NCBI RefSeq assembly: GCF_017798165.1
Contig: NZ_CP059068.1
Location: forward strand, 1,736,001-1,800,000
Length of the DNA stretch: 64,000 bases
Origin: Rhodoferax sp. AJA081-3
Lineage (GTDB): Bacteria; Pseudomonadota; Gammaproteobacteria; Burkholderiales; Burkholderiaceae_C
Direction of reading: 5' to 3'
Shown: piece by piece, positions 1 through 9,737 of the stretch
How the letters are laid out: every line of letters starts with the position of its first letter
Numbering within the stretch: the stretch's first letter is position 1
The notes under the pieces: generated by a model
What the model was told of the DNA's origin: nothing
The model's input: the letters and a program-made list of their open reading frames with translations, nothing else
Database searches by the model: none
Made by a program: the position numbers and the translations under genes

Positions 1-11
1 CAAGGGAAATG

Positions 12-60
12 TGGCCCTAGCCCCCGTATCTGCTGCATTGTCTGCTATCAAGGTGGTAGC
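12..60 (-). repeat. GGGGGCTA-type dispersed repeat, copy 1
   Basis: A roughly 50-bp element read here as GGCCCTAGCCCCCG, about 20 variable bases, then GCTATCAA and GGTAGC. It directly abuts the trpA start codon. The end of this copy (AAGGTGG, 4 bases before ATG) looks like the ribosome binding site used by trpA, so the repeat appears to supply it. The other copies are listed at their own positions. Confidence 0.7.
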
Positions 61-882
61 ATGAGCCGCATCACCTCCACCTTCGCCACACTGAAGTCCC
101 AGGGCCGCAAGGCGCTGATCCCCTTCGTCACTGCGGGTTACCCGTTTGCCGACGTTACCCCCGAGCTGATGCACGCCATGGTGGCGGGCGGCGCCGATGT
201 CATCGAGCTGGGCGTGCCCTTCTCCGACCCCAGCGCCGACGGCCCGGTGATCCAGAAGGCCGGTGACAAGGCCCTGGCCTTTGGTATTGGCCTGGTCCAG
301 ATTCTGGCCATGGTGCGGGAATTTCGCCAGACCAACACCAGCACGCCCATCGTGCTGATGGGTTACGCCAACCCGGTGGAACGTTACGACCAGAAACACG
401 CCAAACCCGGTATCAGCAGCCCGTTTGTGAAGGACGCAGCAGAGGCAGGAGTGGACGGCGTGCTGATCGTCGACTACCCGCCCGAAGAATGCGAAGCCTT
501 TGCCGCCGACCTGCGTGCCCACAACATGGACCTGATCTTCCTGCTGGCCCCCACCAGCACCGAGCAACGCATGCAGCAGGTGGCCCGCGTGGCCAGCGGT
601 TATGTGTATTACGTGTCCCTCAAGGGGGTGACGGGTTCGGGCGCGCTGGACGTGGGCGCGGTGGAAGCCATGTTGCCCCGTATCCGCCAGCACATCCAGG
701 TGCCAGTGGGGGTCGGTTTTGGCATACGTGATGCGGCAACGGCCAATACCATTGCCCAGGTGGCTGATGCGGTGGTCATTGGCAGCAAGATCATCCAGCT
801 GCTGGAAGACCAGCCGCGTGACCAGGTCGGTTTCACAGTGCAAAATTTCCTGAAAGAAATACGGGTCGCTTTGGATTCATAA
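61..882 (+). CDS. trpA: Tryptophan synthase alpha chain
   Basis: Cleaves indole-3-glycerol phosphate to indole and glyceraldehyde 3-phosphate in the cytoplasm; indole is passed to TrpB. The 273-residue length matches the family (E. coli 268). The catalytic pair Glu49 and Asp60 is present at the canonical numbering in [14 protein letters not shown], and the C-terminal phosphate-binding glycine loop GVGFGIRD is intact. ATG 61 is chosen because AAGGTGG lies just upstream. trpB would be expected immediately before the window; only a dispersed repeat is visible there. accD follows after 76 bases, the usual trp-accD order in betaproteobacteria. Confidence 0.97.
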   Translation: MSRITSTFATLKSQGRKALIPFVTAGYPFADVTPELMHAMVAGGADVIELGVPFSDPSADGPVIQKAGDKALAFGIGLVQILAMVREFRQTNTSTPIVLMGYANPVERYDQKHAKPGISSPFVKDAAEAGVDGVLIVDYPPEECEAFAADLRAHNMDLIFLLAPTSTEQRMQQVARVASGYVYYVSLKGVTGSGALDVGAVEAMLPRIRQHIQVPVGVGFGIRDAATANTIAQVADAVVIGSKIIQLLEDQPRDQVGFTVQNFLKEIRVALDS

Positions 883-958
883 TGGCACCCTTGCGGAACC
901 AGGCGCGGCGGCCCGCAGCCCTGCGCCGGTTCCCCCTTGAGATGAAGGAACACCACCC

Positions 959-1834
959 ATGAGCTGGCTCGAAAAACTGCTTCCCCCCAAAATTCAGCAA
1001 ACCGACCCGGCCGACCGCCGCAGCGTCCCTGAAGGCCTGTGGGTCAAGTGCCCCAGTTGTGAATCCGTGTTGTACAAGACCGATCTGGAGCAAAACCAGA
1101 ACGTCTGCCCCACCTGCAGCCACCACCACCGCATTGGCGCCCGCGCCCGGCTCAATGTGTTTCTGGACAACGAAGGCCGTTTTGAAATCGGCCAGGAAGT
1201 GCTGCCGGTGGACCCGTTGAAGTTCAAAGACAGCCGCAAATACCCCGACCGTCTGAAAGAAGCCCTGGAAAACACCGGCGAGACCGATGCCCTGGTGGTC
1301 ATGGGCGGTGCCGTGCATGGTGTCAGCCTGATCGCAGCCTGCTTTGAGTTCGACTTCATGGGCGGCAGCATGGGCTCCGTCGTCGGCGAGCGTTTTGTTC
1401 GGGGCGTGGAAGCGGCCGTTGAACAAAAGGTGCCTTTCCTGTGTTTTACCGCTACCGGTGGCGCACGTATGCAAGAAGGTCTGTTGAGCCTGATGCAAAT
1501 GGCCAAGACCAATGCAGCCCTGACCCGTCTGGCCAAGAAGGGCCTGCCCTACATCAGTGTGTTGACCGACCCGACCATGGGTGGCGTCAGCGCAGGTTTT
1601 GCGTTCCTGGGTGACATCGTGATTGCAGAGCCCAAGGCCCTGATCGGTTTTGCCGGTCCGCGCGTCATTGAATCCACGGTGCGGGTGACGCTGCCAGAAG
1701 GTTTTCAGCGTTCGGAGTTTTTACAGACCAAGGGGGCTGTGGATCTGATTTGTGACCGTCGTGAACTGCGCAAGACCGTGGCTAATTCGCTGGCGATGCT
1801 GCAAAGGCAGCCTGCTGACGCAGTCATCATCTAA
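959..1834 (+). CDS. accD: Acetyl-CoA carboxylase carboxyltransferase, beta subunit
   Basis: Beta subunit of the carboxyltransferase that moves the carboxyl group from biotin to acetyl-CoA, forming malonyl-CoA for fatty-acid synthesis. 291 residues. The N-terminal zinc ribbon has Cys31, Cys34, Cys50 and Cys53 (CPSC and CPTC), as in bacterial AccD, followed by the crotonase-like domain with the [12 protein letters not shown] and GGARMQEG loops. A good GAAGGA site lies before ATG. folC, which often follows accD, is absent: the next gene is convergent. Confidence 0.97.
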   Translation: MSWLEKLLPPKIQQTDPADRRSVPEGLWVKCPSCESVLYKTDLEQNQNVCPTCSHHHRIGARARLNVFLDNEGRFEIGQEVLPVDPLKFKDSRKYPDRLKEALENTGETDALVVMGGAVHGVSLIAACFEFDFMGGSMGSVVGERFVRGVEAAVEQKVPFLCFTATGGARMQEGLLSLMQMAKTNAALTRLAKKGLPYISVLTDPTMGGVSAGFAFLGDIVIAEPKALIGFAGPRVIESTVRVTLPEGFQRSEFLQTKGAVDLICDRRELRKTVANSLAMLQRQPADAVII

Positions 1835-1858
1835 AGCTTATTGCTTTTTGGCTACACC

Positions 1859-1935
1859 GCGGGGATTGCGGTGAGCCGGTCTCCTCATGGTGCCAAATGC
1901 GCACAAATCGGATACCGGCTCACCGCAATCCCCGC
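1859..1935. repeat. Long perfect inverted repeat between convergent genes
   Basis: Two 22-base arms (1859-1880 and 1914-1935) are exact reverse complements, separated by a 33-base loop. The arms start GCGGGGATTGCGG and end GAGCCGGT. It lies between the convergent accD and yggT-like genes, so it may act as a two-way transcription stop, but there is no T-run on either side. It could also be the relic of a small mobile or REP-like element. Confidence 0.7.
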
Positions 1936-1969
1936 TCTACATTTGCGCTGCGTAAAAGCCAGACCTGCA

Positions 1970-2545
1970 CTACAGCGCGACTAGCACGGCGGCCTGCACA
2001 TTCCCCAGCACAATGCCTGCGATTTGCAGGATGACGAGCAGCACCAGCGGTGACAGGTCAATACCGCCTACCAGGGGCACGACGCGGCGAATGGGTATCA
2101 GCAGGGGCATGACCAGCCGCTCCAGAAAGTCGGCCGCCACTGACTGGGTCTGCACCCACGACAAAATGGCATAAATGATGACCAGGCCGGTCATGCCCGA
2201 GATGGCCATACGCACCAGGCCAAACGCGGCCAGCACCAGCACCGACAGCAGATTGGCACCCATGCCGGTGAGACCCCACAGGATCAAAAACTGCGCCAGC
2301 TGGATCAGGAAGGCACCCACCAGGCTGGCCAGGTCCCAGCGCCCCACCGCCGGGATCACGCGGCGCAGCGGCAGCACCAGCCAGTCGGTCAGCGCAAAAA
2401 TGAACTTGGCCAGCGGGTTGCCCGAGCGCACTGACATGGGTATGCGCTGGTACTGCATGTACAGGCGCAGCAGGCAGGTGCCGGCCAACAAACCGGCGGC
2501 CACTTCCAGCAACAGAGAGGAGATTTGGTAGAGCATGGTGTCCAA
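1970..2545 (-). CDS. YggT family integral membrane protein
   Basis: 191 residues, almost entirely hydrophobic, with two YggT blocks (about residues 5-90 and 100-185), each holding two or three membrane helices; both carry the Arg- and Pro-rich stretch typical of the family (WLVLPLRRVIP and VMPLLIPIRRVVP). YggT proteins sit in the inner membrane; roles in osmotic stress and membrane organisation have been suggested, but no biochemical activity is certain. The gene is convergent with accD and divergent from lysS, and appears to stand alone. Confidence 0.9.
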   Translation of the reverse strand: MDTMLYQISSLLLEVAAGLLAGTCLLRLYMQYQRIPMSVRSGNPLAKFIFALTDWLVLPLRRVIPAVGRWDLASLVGAFLIQLAQFLILWGLTGMGANLLSVLVLAAFGLVRMAISGMTGLVIIYAILSWVQTQSVAADFLERLVMPLLIPIRRVVPLVGGIDLSPLVLLVILQIAGIVLGNVQAAVLVAL

Positions 2546-2588
2546 TGAAAAAGGGCCTTTGCATCATAGCCGCAGCGGCTCTTCCAGG

Positions 2589-2667
2589 CCGCCGCGCCGG
2601 GCCGCCCCAAGCAAGGCCGCACCCCCTCGGGGGGCAGCGCAGTACGCGAAGCGACAAGCGTGGGGGC
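2589..2667 (+). repeat. CCGGGCCGCC-type dispersed repeat, copy A
   Basis: A roughly 78-bp GC-rich element beginning CCGCGCCGGGCCGCCCC, with the internal palindrome CCCCCTCGGGGGG and ending GCGACAAGCGTGGGGGC. Closely related copies lie at 30339-30413 and, inverted, at 34258-34336. This copy fills most of the gap between the divergent yggT-like gene and lysS. Confidence 0.8.
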
Positions 2668-2738
2668 TTAGAACTTAGAATCTAGGGTTCTGGCCGGCAA
2701 AAGCGGCCTTCTCTTTGACCCACCCTCTGCCCACCTCC

Positions 2739-4292
<1,554 letters not shown>

Positions 4293-4300
4293 GCGTTTTA

Positions 4301-4350
4301 GGCCTCCAGCCCCCGAAAAACATGGTTGCATAGCTATGAAATCGGTAGCA
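4301..4350 (-). repeat. GGGGGCTA-type dispersed repeat, copy 2
   Basis: Reads GGCCTCCAGCCCCCG, a variable middle, then TAGCTATGAAATCGGTAGCA. It starts 8 bases after lysS and runs into the next gene: the ATG at 4336 lies inside the repeat, so the first five codons of the YgjP-like gene are repeat sequence unless the GTG at 4354 is the true start. Confidence 0.75.
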
Positions 4351-4878
4351 ACCGTGCAATGGAAGTTTCTGCAAGGCTACCCGCCCGACACGCTGGCCCA
4401 GGTGCAGCAGATGCTGGACGGGCAGCGCACGGGCGCCTGGCTGTTGAAAAAATACCCCACGGCCCACGGTGTGCGAACCGACCGGGCCTTGTACGACTAC
4501 GTGCAGGGGTTGAAGGCGGAACACCTGCGTGGTGCCGAGCCTGTATCCAAGGTGGCGTTTGACAGCAAGCTGCAAATCGTCCAGCACGCGCTGGGCACAC
4601 ACACCACGGTATCCCGCGTGCAGGGCAGCAAGCTCAAGGCCAAACGCGAGATCCGAATTGCATCCCTGTTCAAGGACTGCCCACCCGAGTTTCTGAAAAT
4701 GATTGTGGTGCACGAGCTGGCCCACTTGCGCGAGCGCAACCACGACAAGGCCTTCTACCAGCTGTGCACCTACATGGAGCCGGCCTACCACCAGCTGGAG
4801 TTTGAAGTGCGCCTGTACCTGACGCACCTGGATGCAGTGGGTACGCGCTGCTGGGCTGCTGCCGACAGCGCGCCTTAG
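4336..4878 (+). CDS. YgjP-like metallopeptidase domain protein
   Basis: 180 residues. The C-terminal half carries a zinc-protease helix HELAHLRERNH with His126, Glu127 and His130, plus His136 six residues on, the pattern of the YgjP/M48-like family (formerly DUF45). Members are small cytoplasmic predicted metal-dependent hydrolases; substrates are unknown. The start is uncertain: ATG 4336 lies in a dispersed repeat, while GTG 4354 has a GGTAG-like site in front and would remove six residues. It follows lysS by 43 bases and may be co-transcribed with it. Confidence 0.85.
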   Translation: MKSVATVQWKFLQGYPPDTLAQVQQMLDGQRTGAWLLKKYPTAHGVRTDRALYDYVQGLKAEHLRGAEPVSKVAFDSKLQIVQHALGTHTTVSRVQGSKLKAKREIRIASLFKDCPPEFLKMIVVHELAHLRERNHDKAFYQLCTYMEPAYHQLEFEVRLYLTHLDAVGTRCWAAADSAP

Positions 4879-4891
4879 GCACCCCAGCCCG

Positions 4892-5140
4892 TCAGGGCCG
4901 GGTGAGCATCTGGACGATTTCGTCTTTGATCTTCAGACGTTTCTTCTTTTCGATTTCTAGCGCCTCGTCCGTCATGGCTGCGCCGGCACCGCCCGTTGTC
5001 TCCACCTTGGTGATGGCATGGTTGACCAGGTCGTAGCTCTCAAATAGCTTGGCGAAATGGGCGTTGCTGGCCCTCAGGCTCTGTATCTTGTCCTTGAATT
5101 GGGGGAACTCGGTGGCGATGTCGTGTTTGAGCAGGTTCAT
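4892..5140 (-). CDS. DUF465 / YdcH family small protein
   Basis: 82 residues, highly charged and helical, ending in KKKRLKIKDEIVQML, the characteristic tail of the DUF465 (YdcH) family. The function is not established. ATG 5140 is chosen over the ATG at 5146 because AAGG lies six bases before it. It is convergent with the YgjP-like gene (13-base gap). The middle has an unusual GG/A-rich insertion (TTGGAGAAM). Confidence 0.85.
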   Translation of the reverse strand: MNLLKHDIATEFPQFKDKIQSLRASNAHFAKLFESYDLVNHAITKVETTGGAGAAMTDEALEIEKKKRLKIKDEIVQMLTRP

Positions 5141-5174
5141 GCGCATCCTTAAAGCGTTGAGGGATGGGATAAGC

Positions 5175-5199
5175 GGTGCGCGCAAAGACGACGCGCACC
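5175..5199. other. Small perfect hairpin upstream of the DUF465 gene
   Basis: GGTGCGCG and CGCGCACC form a perfect 8-bp stem around a 9-base loop. It lies between the stop of the alpha/beta hydrolase gene and the start of the DUF465 gene, both read leftward. There is no T-run, so a factor-independent terminator is not supported. Confidence 0.4.
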
Positions 5200-5290
5200 C
5201 CGGGTGTACCACAGGCCCTCGGTGCGGGCTAGCAGTTCTTTTGTAGATCTGCTTCGCGGGTGACCGCAGGGCCAGAACAGCACAACTTCA

Positions 5291-6367
5291 TCAAAGAGCG
5301 ACCTTTTCAAACTGCGACAACAGCAAGGCATTTTGTCCAGACCAGCGCTCCAGTGCCGCGGTGTCTTTACCGTGGAGCCGGTTCAGAAATGCCAGCGCCA
5401 GCTGGCGGGTCGCCACCTTCACTTTGGGATTGAGCGCAGCGCCGCCCGTGCCCATGCGGTCGGTAAAAATGCTGTGCGAGCCATCCTTGAAAACCGCCAG
5501 CACTTTGGCGGCCTGCGTGCTTGCACCGGTCGCCTGGTACAGCGCCAAGCGGTCGGCCACACCAGAGCTGTAGCCAGGGATTTGTATGTCATCGGCGGTC
5601 GCGGTGATGTGCAGTGTGGGCACATCGATGCCAGACACAATTTTGAGCGGATCACCCAGGCCATAAAACGGGGGCGCAGAGATCAATATCGCGGCACCAA
5701 AGCGCGGGTCTTTGACCCACACGGTATTGCCATTCATGTCCACCTTGGCGCCGGCCAGCAGCATCGTTGTATTGGCACCGTAGGAATGACCGGCTGCGAT
5801 GAGGCGTTGGCCATCAATGACCTTGCCCACCGGATCGCCCAGCAGGCGGTCGAGTGCGAACTTGACATCCTTCACGCGATGCAGCGCCTCGGTGTCTTGG
5901 GCTGCATCGGACAAGCGCGAAACCAGCGTCAGCGGGTTGCCGCGCCAGAGTTGGCGGTCGCTCCCCACATGCTGCACGTGCAAGCTGGCATAACCGTGTG
6001 CTGCAAAGTAGCGCCCCAGGTAGCTGTAGCCTTCCATGGAGCCACCAATCCCGTGTGAGAAAACGACCAGAGGCACCGTGCCTGCATCCAAGCCAGGCCC
6101 GGCTGGCAGATAAATCTTGGCCGGCACCGGCCGGTCGCGGGTGGTATCCTTCCATTGAAAGGTCTGCGTGGTGAACAACGACGGATCTACCGAAACTGCT
6201 TCTGAAGCGGCAGCCGTCGCGTCCGGTTTCGGCGCGGCCTCCACCGACGCCGATGTGGCTGCCTGGGCACCGAGTACGGCCAGGCCAAGCAAAGCCGCCG
6301 CTATGCCGCGGTATATCCAGGTTTTGGCACCAGGCGTGGTGAGTGGGATGCGCGTGAGGAGGTTCAT
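5291..6367 (-). CDS. Exported alpha/beta hydrolase (PAF-acetylhydrolase / dienelactone-hydrolase-like)
   Basis: 358 residues from ATG 6367. An N-terminal signal or anchor helix (residues 20-37) precedes an Ala-rich linker, so the enzyme is probably periplasmic. The core shows the oxyanion loop SHGIGGS (104-110), the nucleophile elbow GHSYG with Ser195, and late acid and His candidates in ADDIQIPG and DGSHSIF. The arrangement resembles PAF-acetylhydrolase or chlorophyllase-type esterases; the substrate is unknown. It begins 17 bases after the DUF457 gene on the same strand, so the two probably form an operon. Confidence 0.8.
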   Translation of the reverse strand: MNLLTRIPLTTPGAKTWIYRGIAAALLGLAVLGAQAATSASVEAAPKPDATAAASEAVSVDPSLFTTQTFQWKDTTRDRPVPAKIYLPAGPGLDAGTVPLVVFSHGIGGSMEGYSYLGRYFAAHGYASLHVQHVGSDRQLWRGNPLTLVSRLSDAAQDTEALHRVKDVKFALDRLLGDPVGKVIDGQRLIAAGHSYGANTTMLLAGAKVDMNGNTVWVKDPRFGAAILISAPPFYGLGDPLKIVSGIDVPTLHITATADDIQIPGYSSGVADRLALYQATGASTQAAKVLAVFKDGSHSIFTDRMGTGGAALNPKVKVATRQLALAFLNRLHGKDTAALERWSGQNALLLSQFEKVAL

Positions 6368-6384
6368 AAGTCTGGCTCTGAAGG

Positions 6385-7410
6385 TTAGCGTTGTGTGGTG
6401 ACCGTACCTAGCGCGGGGAGGTCGCCGCCCCACATGCGGGCCCACAACCAACGCAAGCTGTCAGCTATGGGTGGGCGGGCCGTGTGCTGGATGGCAGGCG
6501 GTGGTGTCGCGCCGGGGTGCAAAGGCCGCCCCAGTACAAAATCGAATACATAGGCGCCCTCCTGCCCCATGCGCAGATCGGTCAGCCACAGGTGACCGTC
6601 TTGAAAGCGCATCCGCATCAGGCCATCGGTAAAACGCAGCATGCGTTGTACATGGGGGTGGTTTGCATGGGCCTGCACCAGGTCTTGCCCAAGGGCATGT
6701 TGGGTCCAGCGCACCGGGCGGTTGCCATCCAACAATGCGTAATACCCTTCGTAGTAGTGGTCGCCCTGCACCGCTACCGCACGCCACAACAGCGTGTTCA
6801 AGGGGGCCGGGGTGACCAGCAGCGCCTGGGGTTGCAAGCCCTGGCTTGCCAATGAGCGCTGCACGTGATCGGTAGCCCAGGCCTGTGCCAGCAGACTCCA
6901 GCCCAGGTAGGCCGTACTCAGCGCCAACAGCGAGCCATTCCACCGCAAGCCCGTATGGGCGGGGCGGCGCAGGGCCATGGTGACCCCCACGAGCAAGGGC
7001 AGCGTGTACAGCGGGTCAATGATGAACATGCTGCCCACACCATAGGCCTCATCGGTAAAGGGTTGCAATAGCTGCGTGCCATAAATGGTGAGTCCATCCA
7101 GCAGTGGGTGGGTGGCCATTGCTGCAAACATCGCCAGGCACCAGCGCCATCGCAAGGGCCATTCATGGTGCAGCCTTGCCGCTAGCAGGCCCAGCAGTGC
7201 GCCACCGAGTGAGGTCCACAACAAGGAGTGTGAGTGCCCCCGGTGCAAGACCATGTTGAGCACGGCATCGCCGTGGTCCAGCAATACGTCAAGGTCTGGC
7301 AACGTGCCAGCCACACCGCCCCACAGTGCTGCTTTCCATACCGCGGTACGGCGCCCCATGAGGGCAATGCCAATACTGGCGCCCAGTGCCAATTGCGAAA
7401 CAGAGTCCAT
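6385..7410 (-). CDS. DUF457 (YbcI/YdjM-type) membrane-bound metal-dependent hydrolase
   Basis: 341 residues. The N-terminal half has several membrane helices and the family's metal-ligand signatures: GTLPDLDVLLDH, HRGHSHS and THPLLDGLTIYG. These are typical of the LexA-regulated inner-membrane hydrolase family; the reaction is unknown. The C-terminal third (from about residue 190) is soluble and unlike the short E. coli homologues, so it is an extended form of the family. It is transcribed together with the downstream alpha/beta hydrolase. Confidence 0.85.
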   Translation of the reverse strand: MDSVSQLALGASIGIALMGRRTAVWKAALWGGVAGTLPDLDVLLDHGDAVLNMVLHRGHSHSLLWTSLGGALLGLLAARLHHEWPLRWRWCLAMFAAMATHPLLDGLTIYGTQLLQPFTDEAYGVGSMFIIDPLYTLPLLVGVTMALRRPAHTGLRWNGSLLALSTAYLGWSLLAQAWATDHVQRSLASQGLQPQALLVTPAPLNTLLWRAVAVQGDHYYEGYYALLDGNRPVRWTQHALGQDLVQAHANHPHVQRMLRFTDGLMRMRFQDGHLWLTDLRMGQEGAYVFDFVLGRPLHPGATPPPAIQHTARPPIADSLRWLWARMWGGDLPALGTVTTQR

Positions 7411-7513
7411 GGAAATGCGGCTGTTGGCGCCCTAGGTGGTTGAGGCCCGAATGTAGCGAAAGGGGGAAGCCCATACCCCATCTGGGGACGAAAAAGCCCC
7501 CCCCCGAGCTACA

Positions 7514-8377
7514 TCACCACTTCATGTCGCCCTTGTTGACCTTGGCACCAATGTCCAGCGCCATGGCCATGCCCGCATCGGGGTACGCCTTTTGCAGGCT
7601 GCTGATCAGCTCGGCGCTGGTCTTGGTGGCGGCTGCGTTTTTCTCAAAGGTCTGCAGGTAGGTCTTGGTGTAGGTGATGGCGCTGGCATCCAGCTTGGTG
7701 CCCGCGTTCATGTGGCCAGGCACCACAACGACCGGGTTCAAGGCCGCCATCTCGTCCAGCTGTGCCGCCCATGCACTACGCTCGGCGGTGGTCTGTGTAT
7801 CGGCCGTCCACACATGCAAGTTGCCAAACACCGCGATATTGCCAACGATGGCCTTGATGGAGGGAATCCAGGCATAGGGCCGGTGCGCCAGCAGGCCCTG
7901 GGTGCCGCGAATCTCAACCTTTTCACCATCCACGGTCAGCGTGGTACCGCTCAATGCCTTGGGCAGCACCGGCGTCTTGGGAGCATTGGCACCCATCTTG
8001 GGGCCCCAGAAAGCGACCTTGCCAGCCATCTTGGCGCTCAGCTTCTCCAGCACGGCGGGCGTGGCCAGCACCTCGGCCTGGGGGAAGATTTCCTTCAGCG
8101 TTTCCACGCCAAAGTAATAGTCCGGGTCGGCCTGGCTCACGAAGATGGTCTTGAGTTGTTTACCGCTGTCCAGCACATTGGCTGCTATGCGCAGCGCGTC
8201 GGCGCGGGTAAAACCAGCGTCTATGACCAGGGCTTCCTTCTCGCCGTAGACCAGCGTGGAGTTGACGTTAAAGCTATTGTCGTCGCCGTTGTAGACCTTG
8301 ATCTGCAATGGCTGAGCGGCTTGGGCGCCAGAAAAAGCGATGGCCAAAGTGGCGGCGATGAGGGTGGTGCGGAACAT
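7514..8377 (-). CDS. Metallo-beta-lactamase-fold exported protein with degenerate metal site
   Basis: 287 residues with a cleavable signal peptide (residues 1-20, ending GAQA). The fold is recognisable from VYGEKEALVIDAGFTRADA, the ADPDYYFG loop and VVVPGHMNAG. The usual HxHxDH zinc motif reads QADPDY: only the Asp keeps its place, while three ligand positions are Gln, Asp and Tyr. The later His in GHMNAG is kept. The activity is therefore uncertain; it may bind one metal or none. It is divergent from a LysR regulator with 118 bases between them, so it is a likely target of that regulator. Confidence 0.75.
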   Translation of the reverse strand: MFRTTLIAATLAIAFSGAQAAQPLQIKVYNGDDNSFNVNSTLVYGEKEALVIDAGFTRADALRIAANVLDSGKQLKTIFVSQADPDYYFGVETLKEIFPQAEVLATPAVLEKLSAKMAGKVAFWGPKMGANAPKTPVLPKALSGTTLTVDGEKVEIRGTQGLLAHRPYAWIPSIKAIVGNIAVFGNLHVWTADTQTTAERSAWAAQLDEMAALNPVVVVPGHMNAGTKLDASAITYTKTYLQTFEKNAAATKTSAELISSLQKAYPDAGMAMALDIGAKVNKGDMKW

Positions 8378-8495
8378 GGTGATTCACTCCAAAAAGAGGG
8401 TTGTTGCTGTACAAGAGCCTGCAGTTTAATTTCGTGAATCGTGCAGATATACCCCATAAAATGGCCATTACTGTTTCACAAATTGAGCAAACACA

Positions 8496-9389
8496 ATGGA
8501 CCGACTCACCGCCATGCAGGTCTTTGCCGAGGTGGCAACCAGCGGCAGCTTCACCGCCACAGCCGACAAACTGGACATGTCCCGCGCCATGGTCACGCGT
8601 TATGTGGCCGAACTTGAGCAGTGGCTGGGCGCCCGCCTGCTGCAGCGCACCACCCGCAGCGTGACGCTGACCGACGCGGGCGAGACGTGCCTGCGCCGCA
8701 GCCAACAAATGCTGGCGCTGATGGAAAACGTGGAGGAAGAAACCTCTACCGCCACCGGCGGTGCGCTGCGCGGCCAGTTGCGTTTGACCTGCGCAACATC
8801 CTTCGCCTATGCCCACCTGGCCGCGGTGTTGTCTGACTTCCTGGCGCTGCACCCGCAATTGAAGATCGACCTGAACATCAGCGAAGGTGCGCTGAACCTG
8901 GTGGACGCCCGCATAGACATGGCCATCCGCATCAGCGCAGAGCCCGACCCCATGCTGATCGCCCGGCCGCTGGCGCGGTGTGACTCGCTGCTGGTGGCGT
9001 CACCCGCCTATCTAGCCAGCCACGGCACACCGAAATTGCCGCAAGACTTGGCGCAGCACCGCTGTCTGAGCCATGCCAATTTCGGCAAGAGTGTGTGGCA
9101 TTTGTCGCGCGGTGAAGAGTCTGCGAAGGTCAGCGTGGCCAGCCACTTCAGCGCCAATGAGGCGACCGCGCTGCTGAAGGCCGCCATGGCGGGTGGCGGC
9201 ATTGCGATGTTGCCTAGTTACCTGGTCAACCCGAGCGTGGCTACGGGTGCATTGCAGGTGGTCTTGCCGGAATGGAAAGTGCCGGCCTTGACGATTTATG
9301 CGCTGTACCCGTCGCGGCGGAATTTGTCGCCAGCGGTGCGGGCGTTGCTGGATTATTTGGTGGGGCGGTTTGAGGTGGTGCCGTGGTGA
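8496..9389 (+). CDS. LysR-family transcriptional regulator
   Basis: 297 residues. The winged helix-turn-helix is at residues 1-60 (MDRLTAMQVFAEVATSGSF..RAMVTRYVAELE), followed by the two-lobe effector-binding domain; overall it resembles the CrgA/AaeR-type subgroup. It is divergently placed with respect to the metallo-beta-lactamase-fold gene and probably controls it and itself. A decayed second copy of bases 9045-9179 lies at 11176-11310, on the far side of the hipA-hipB pair. Confidence 0.92.
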   Translation: MDRLTAMQVFAEVATSGSFTATADKLDMSRAMVTRYVAELEQWLGARLLQRTTRSVTLTDAGETCLRRSQQMLALMENVEEETSTATGGALRGQLRLTCATSFAYAHLAAVLSDFLALHPQLKIDLNISEGALNLVDARIDMAIRISAEPDPMLIARPLARCDSLLVASPAYLASHGTPKLPQDLAQHRCLSHANFGKSVWHLSRGEESAKVSVASHFSANEATALLKAAMAGGGIAMLPSYLVNPSVATGALQVVLPEWKVPALTIYALYPSRRNLSPAVRALLDYLVGRFEVVPW

Positions 9390-9405
9390 GCGTACCGGTG
9401 GTAGT

Positions 9406-9732
9406 TCAGGCTTTTGGCACTGGCAGGTTTGATGTGGATGAACTCTGTTCCCGAACGATACGGGTAACGCCAAGTCGGAGTCCGAGCATCCCCAAAATGC
9501 GGTTCATGGTTTGAACGGTGCCTTCGCTGCGTTCCTGCTCGATGTCTTGCATGGTGCGTGCTGAGACACCAGAGAGTTTGGCCATCTCGGCCGTGGTCAG
9601 ACGCATGGTCTTCTTGAGGTGGCGTACAGCTTGTGCAAGCGACCACTCTGGATGCGCTATGACGTCTTCTACGGCTTTCTTGCGCAGATCCAGTTGCTCC
9701 GATACCGACAGGGTGTTGAAACGTTTGTCCAT
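9406..9732 (-). CDS. hipB: HipB-like antitoxin, XRE-type helix-turn-helix
   Basis: 108 residues. A Cro/CI helix-turn-helix at about residues 40-80 (LTTAEMAKLSGVSARTMQDIEQ) is preceded by a helical N-terminus. By family, HipB binds operator DNA and neutralises HipA. The gene starts five bases after the hipA stop. The order is toxin first, antitoxin second, opposite to the E. coli hipBA operon. The antitoxin must therefore be made from the long mRNA or from a promoter inside hipA. Confidence 0.85.
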   Translation of the reverse strand: MDKRFNTLSVSEQLDLRKKAVEDVIAHPEWSLAQAVRHLKKTMRLTTAEMAKLSGVSARTMQDIEQERSEGTVQTMNRILGMLGLRLGVTRIVREQSSSTSNLPVPKA

Positions 9733-9737
9733 GGCTA

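Noticed and set aside
2715..2738. TTG start of lysS 24 bases upstream
   Set aside because: No ribosome site, and ATG 2739 gives a family-like N-terminus.
7481..7515. C-rich run near 7500 as a terminator
   Set aside because: A run of nine C with no stem; it does not form a hairpin with a T-run.
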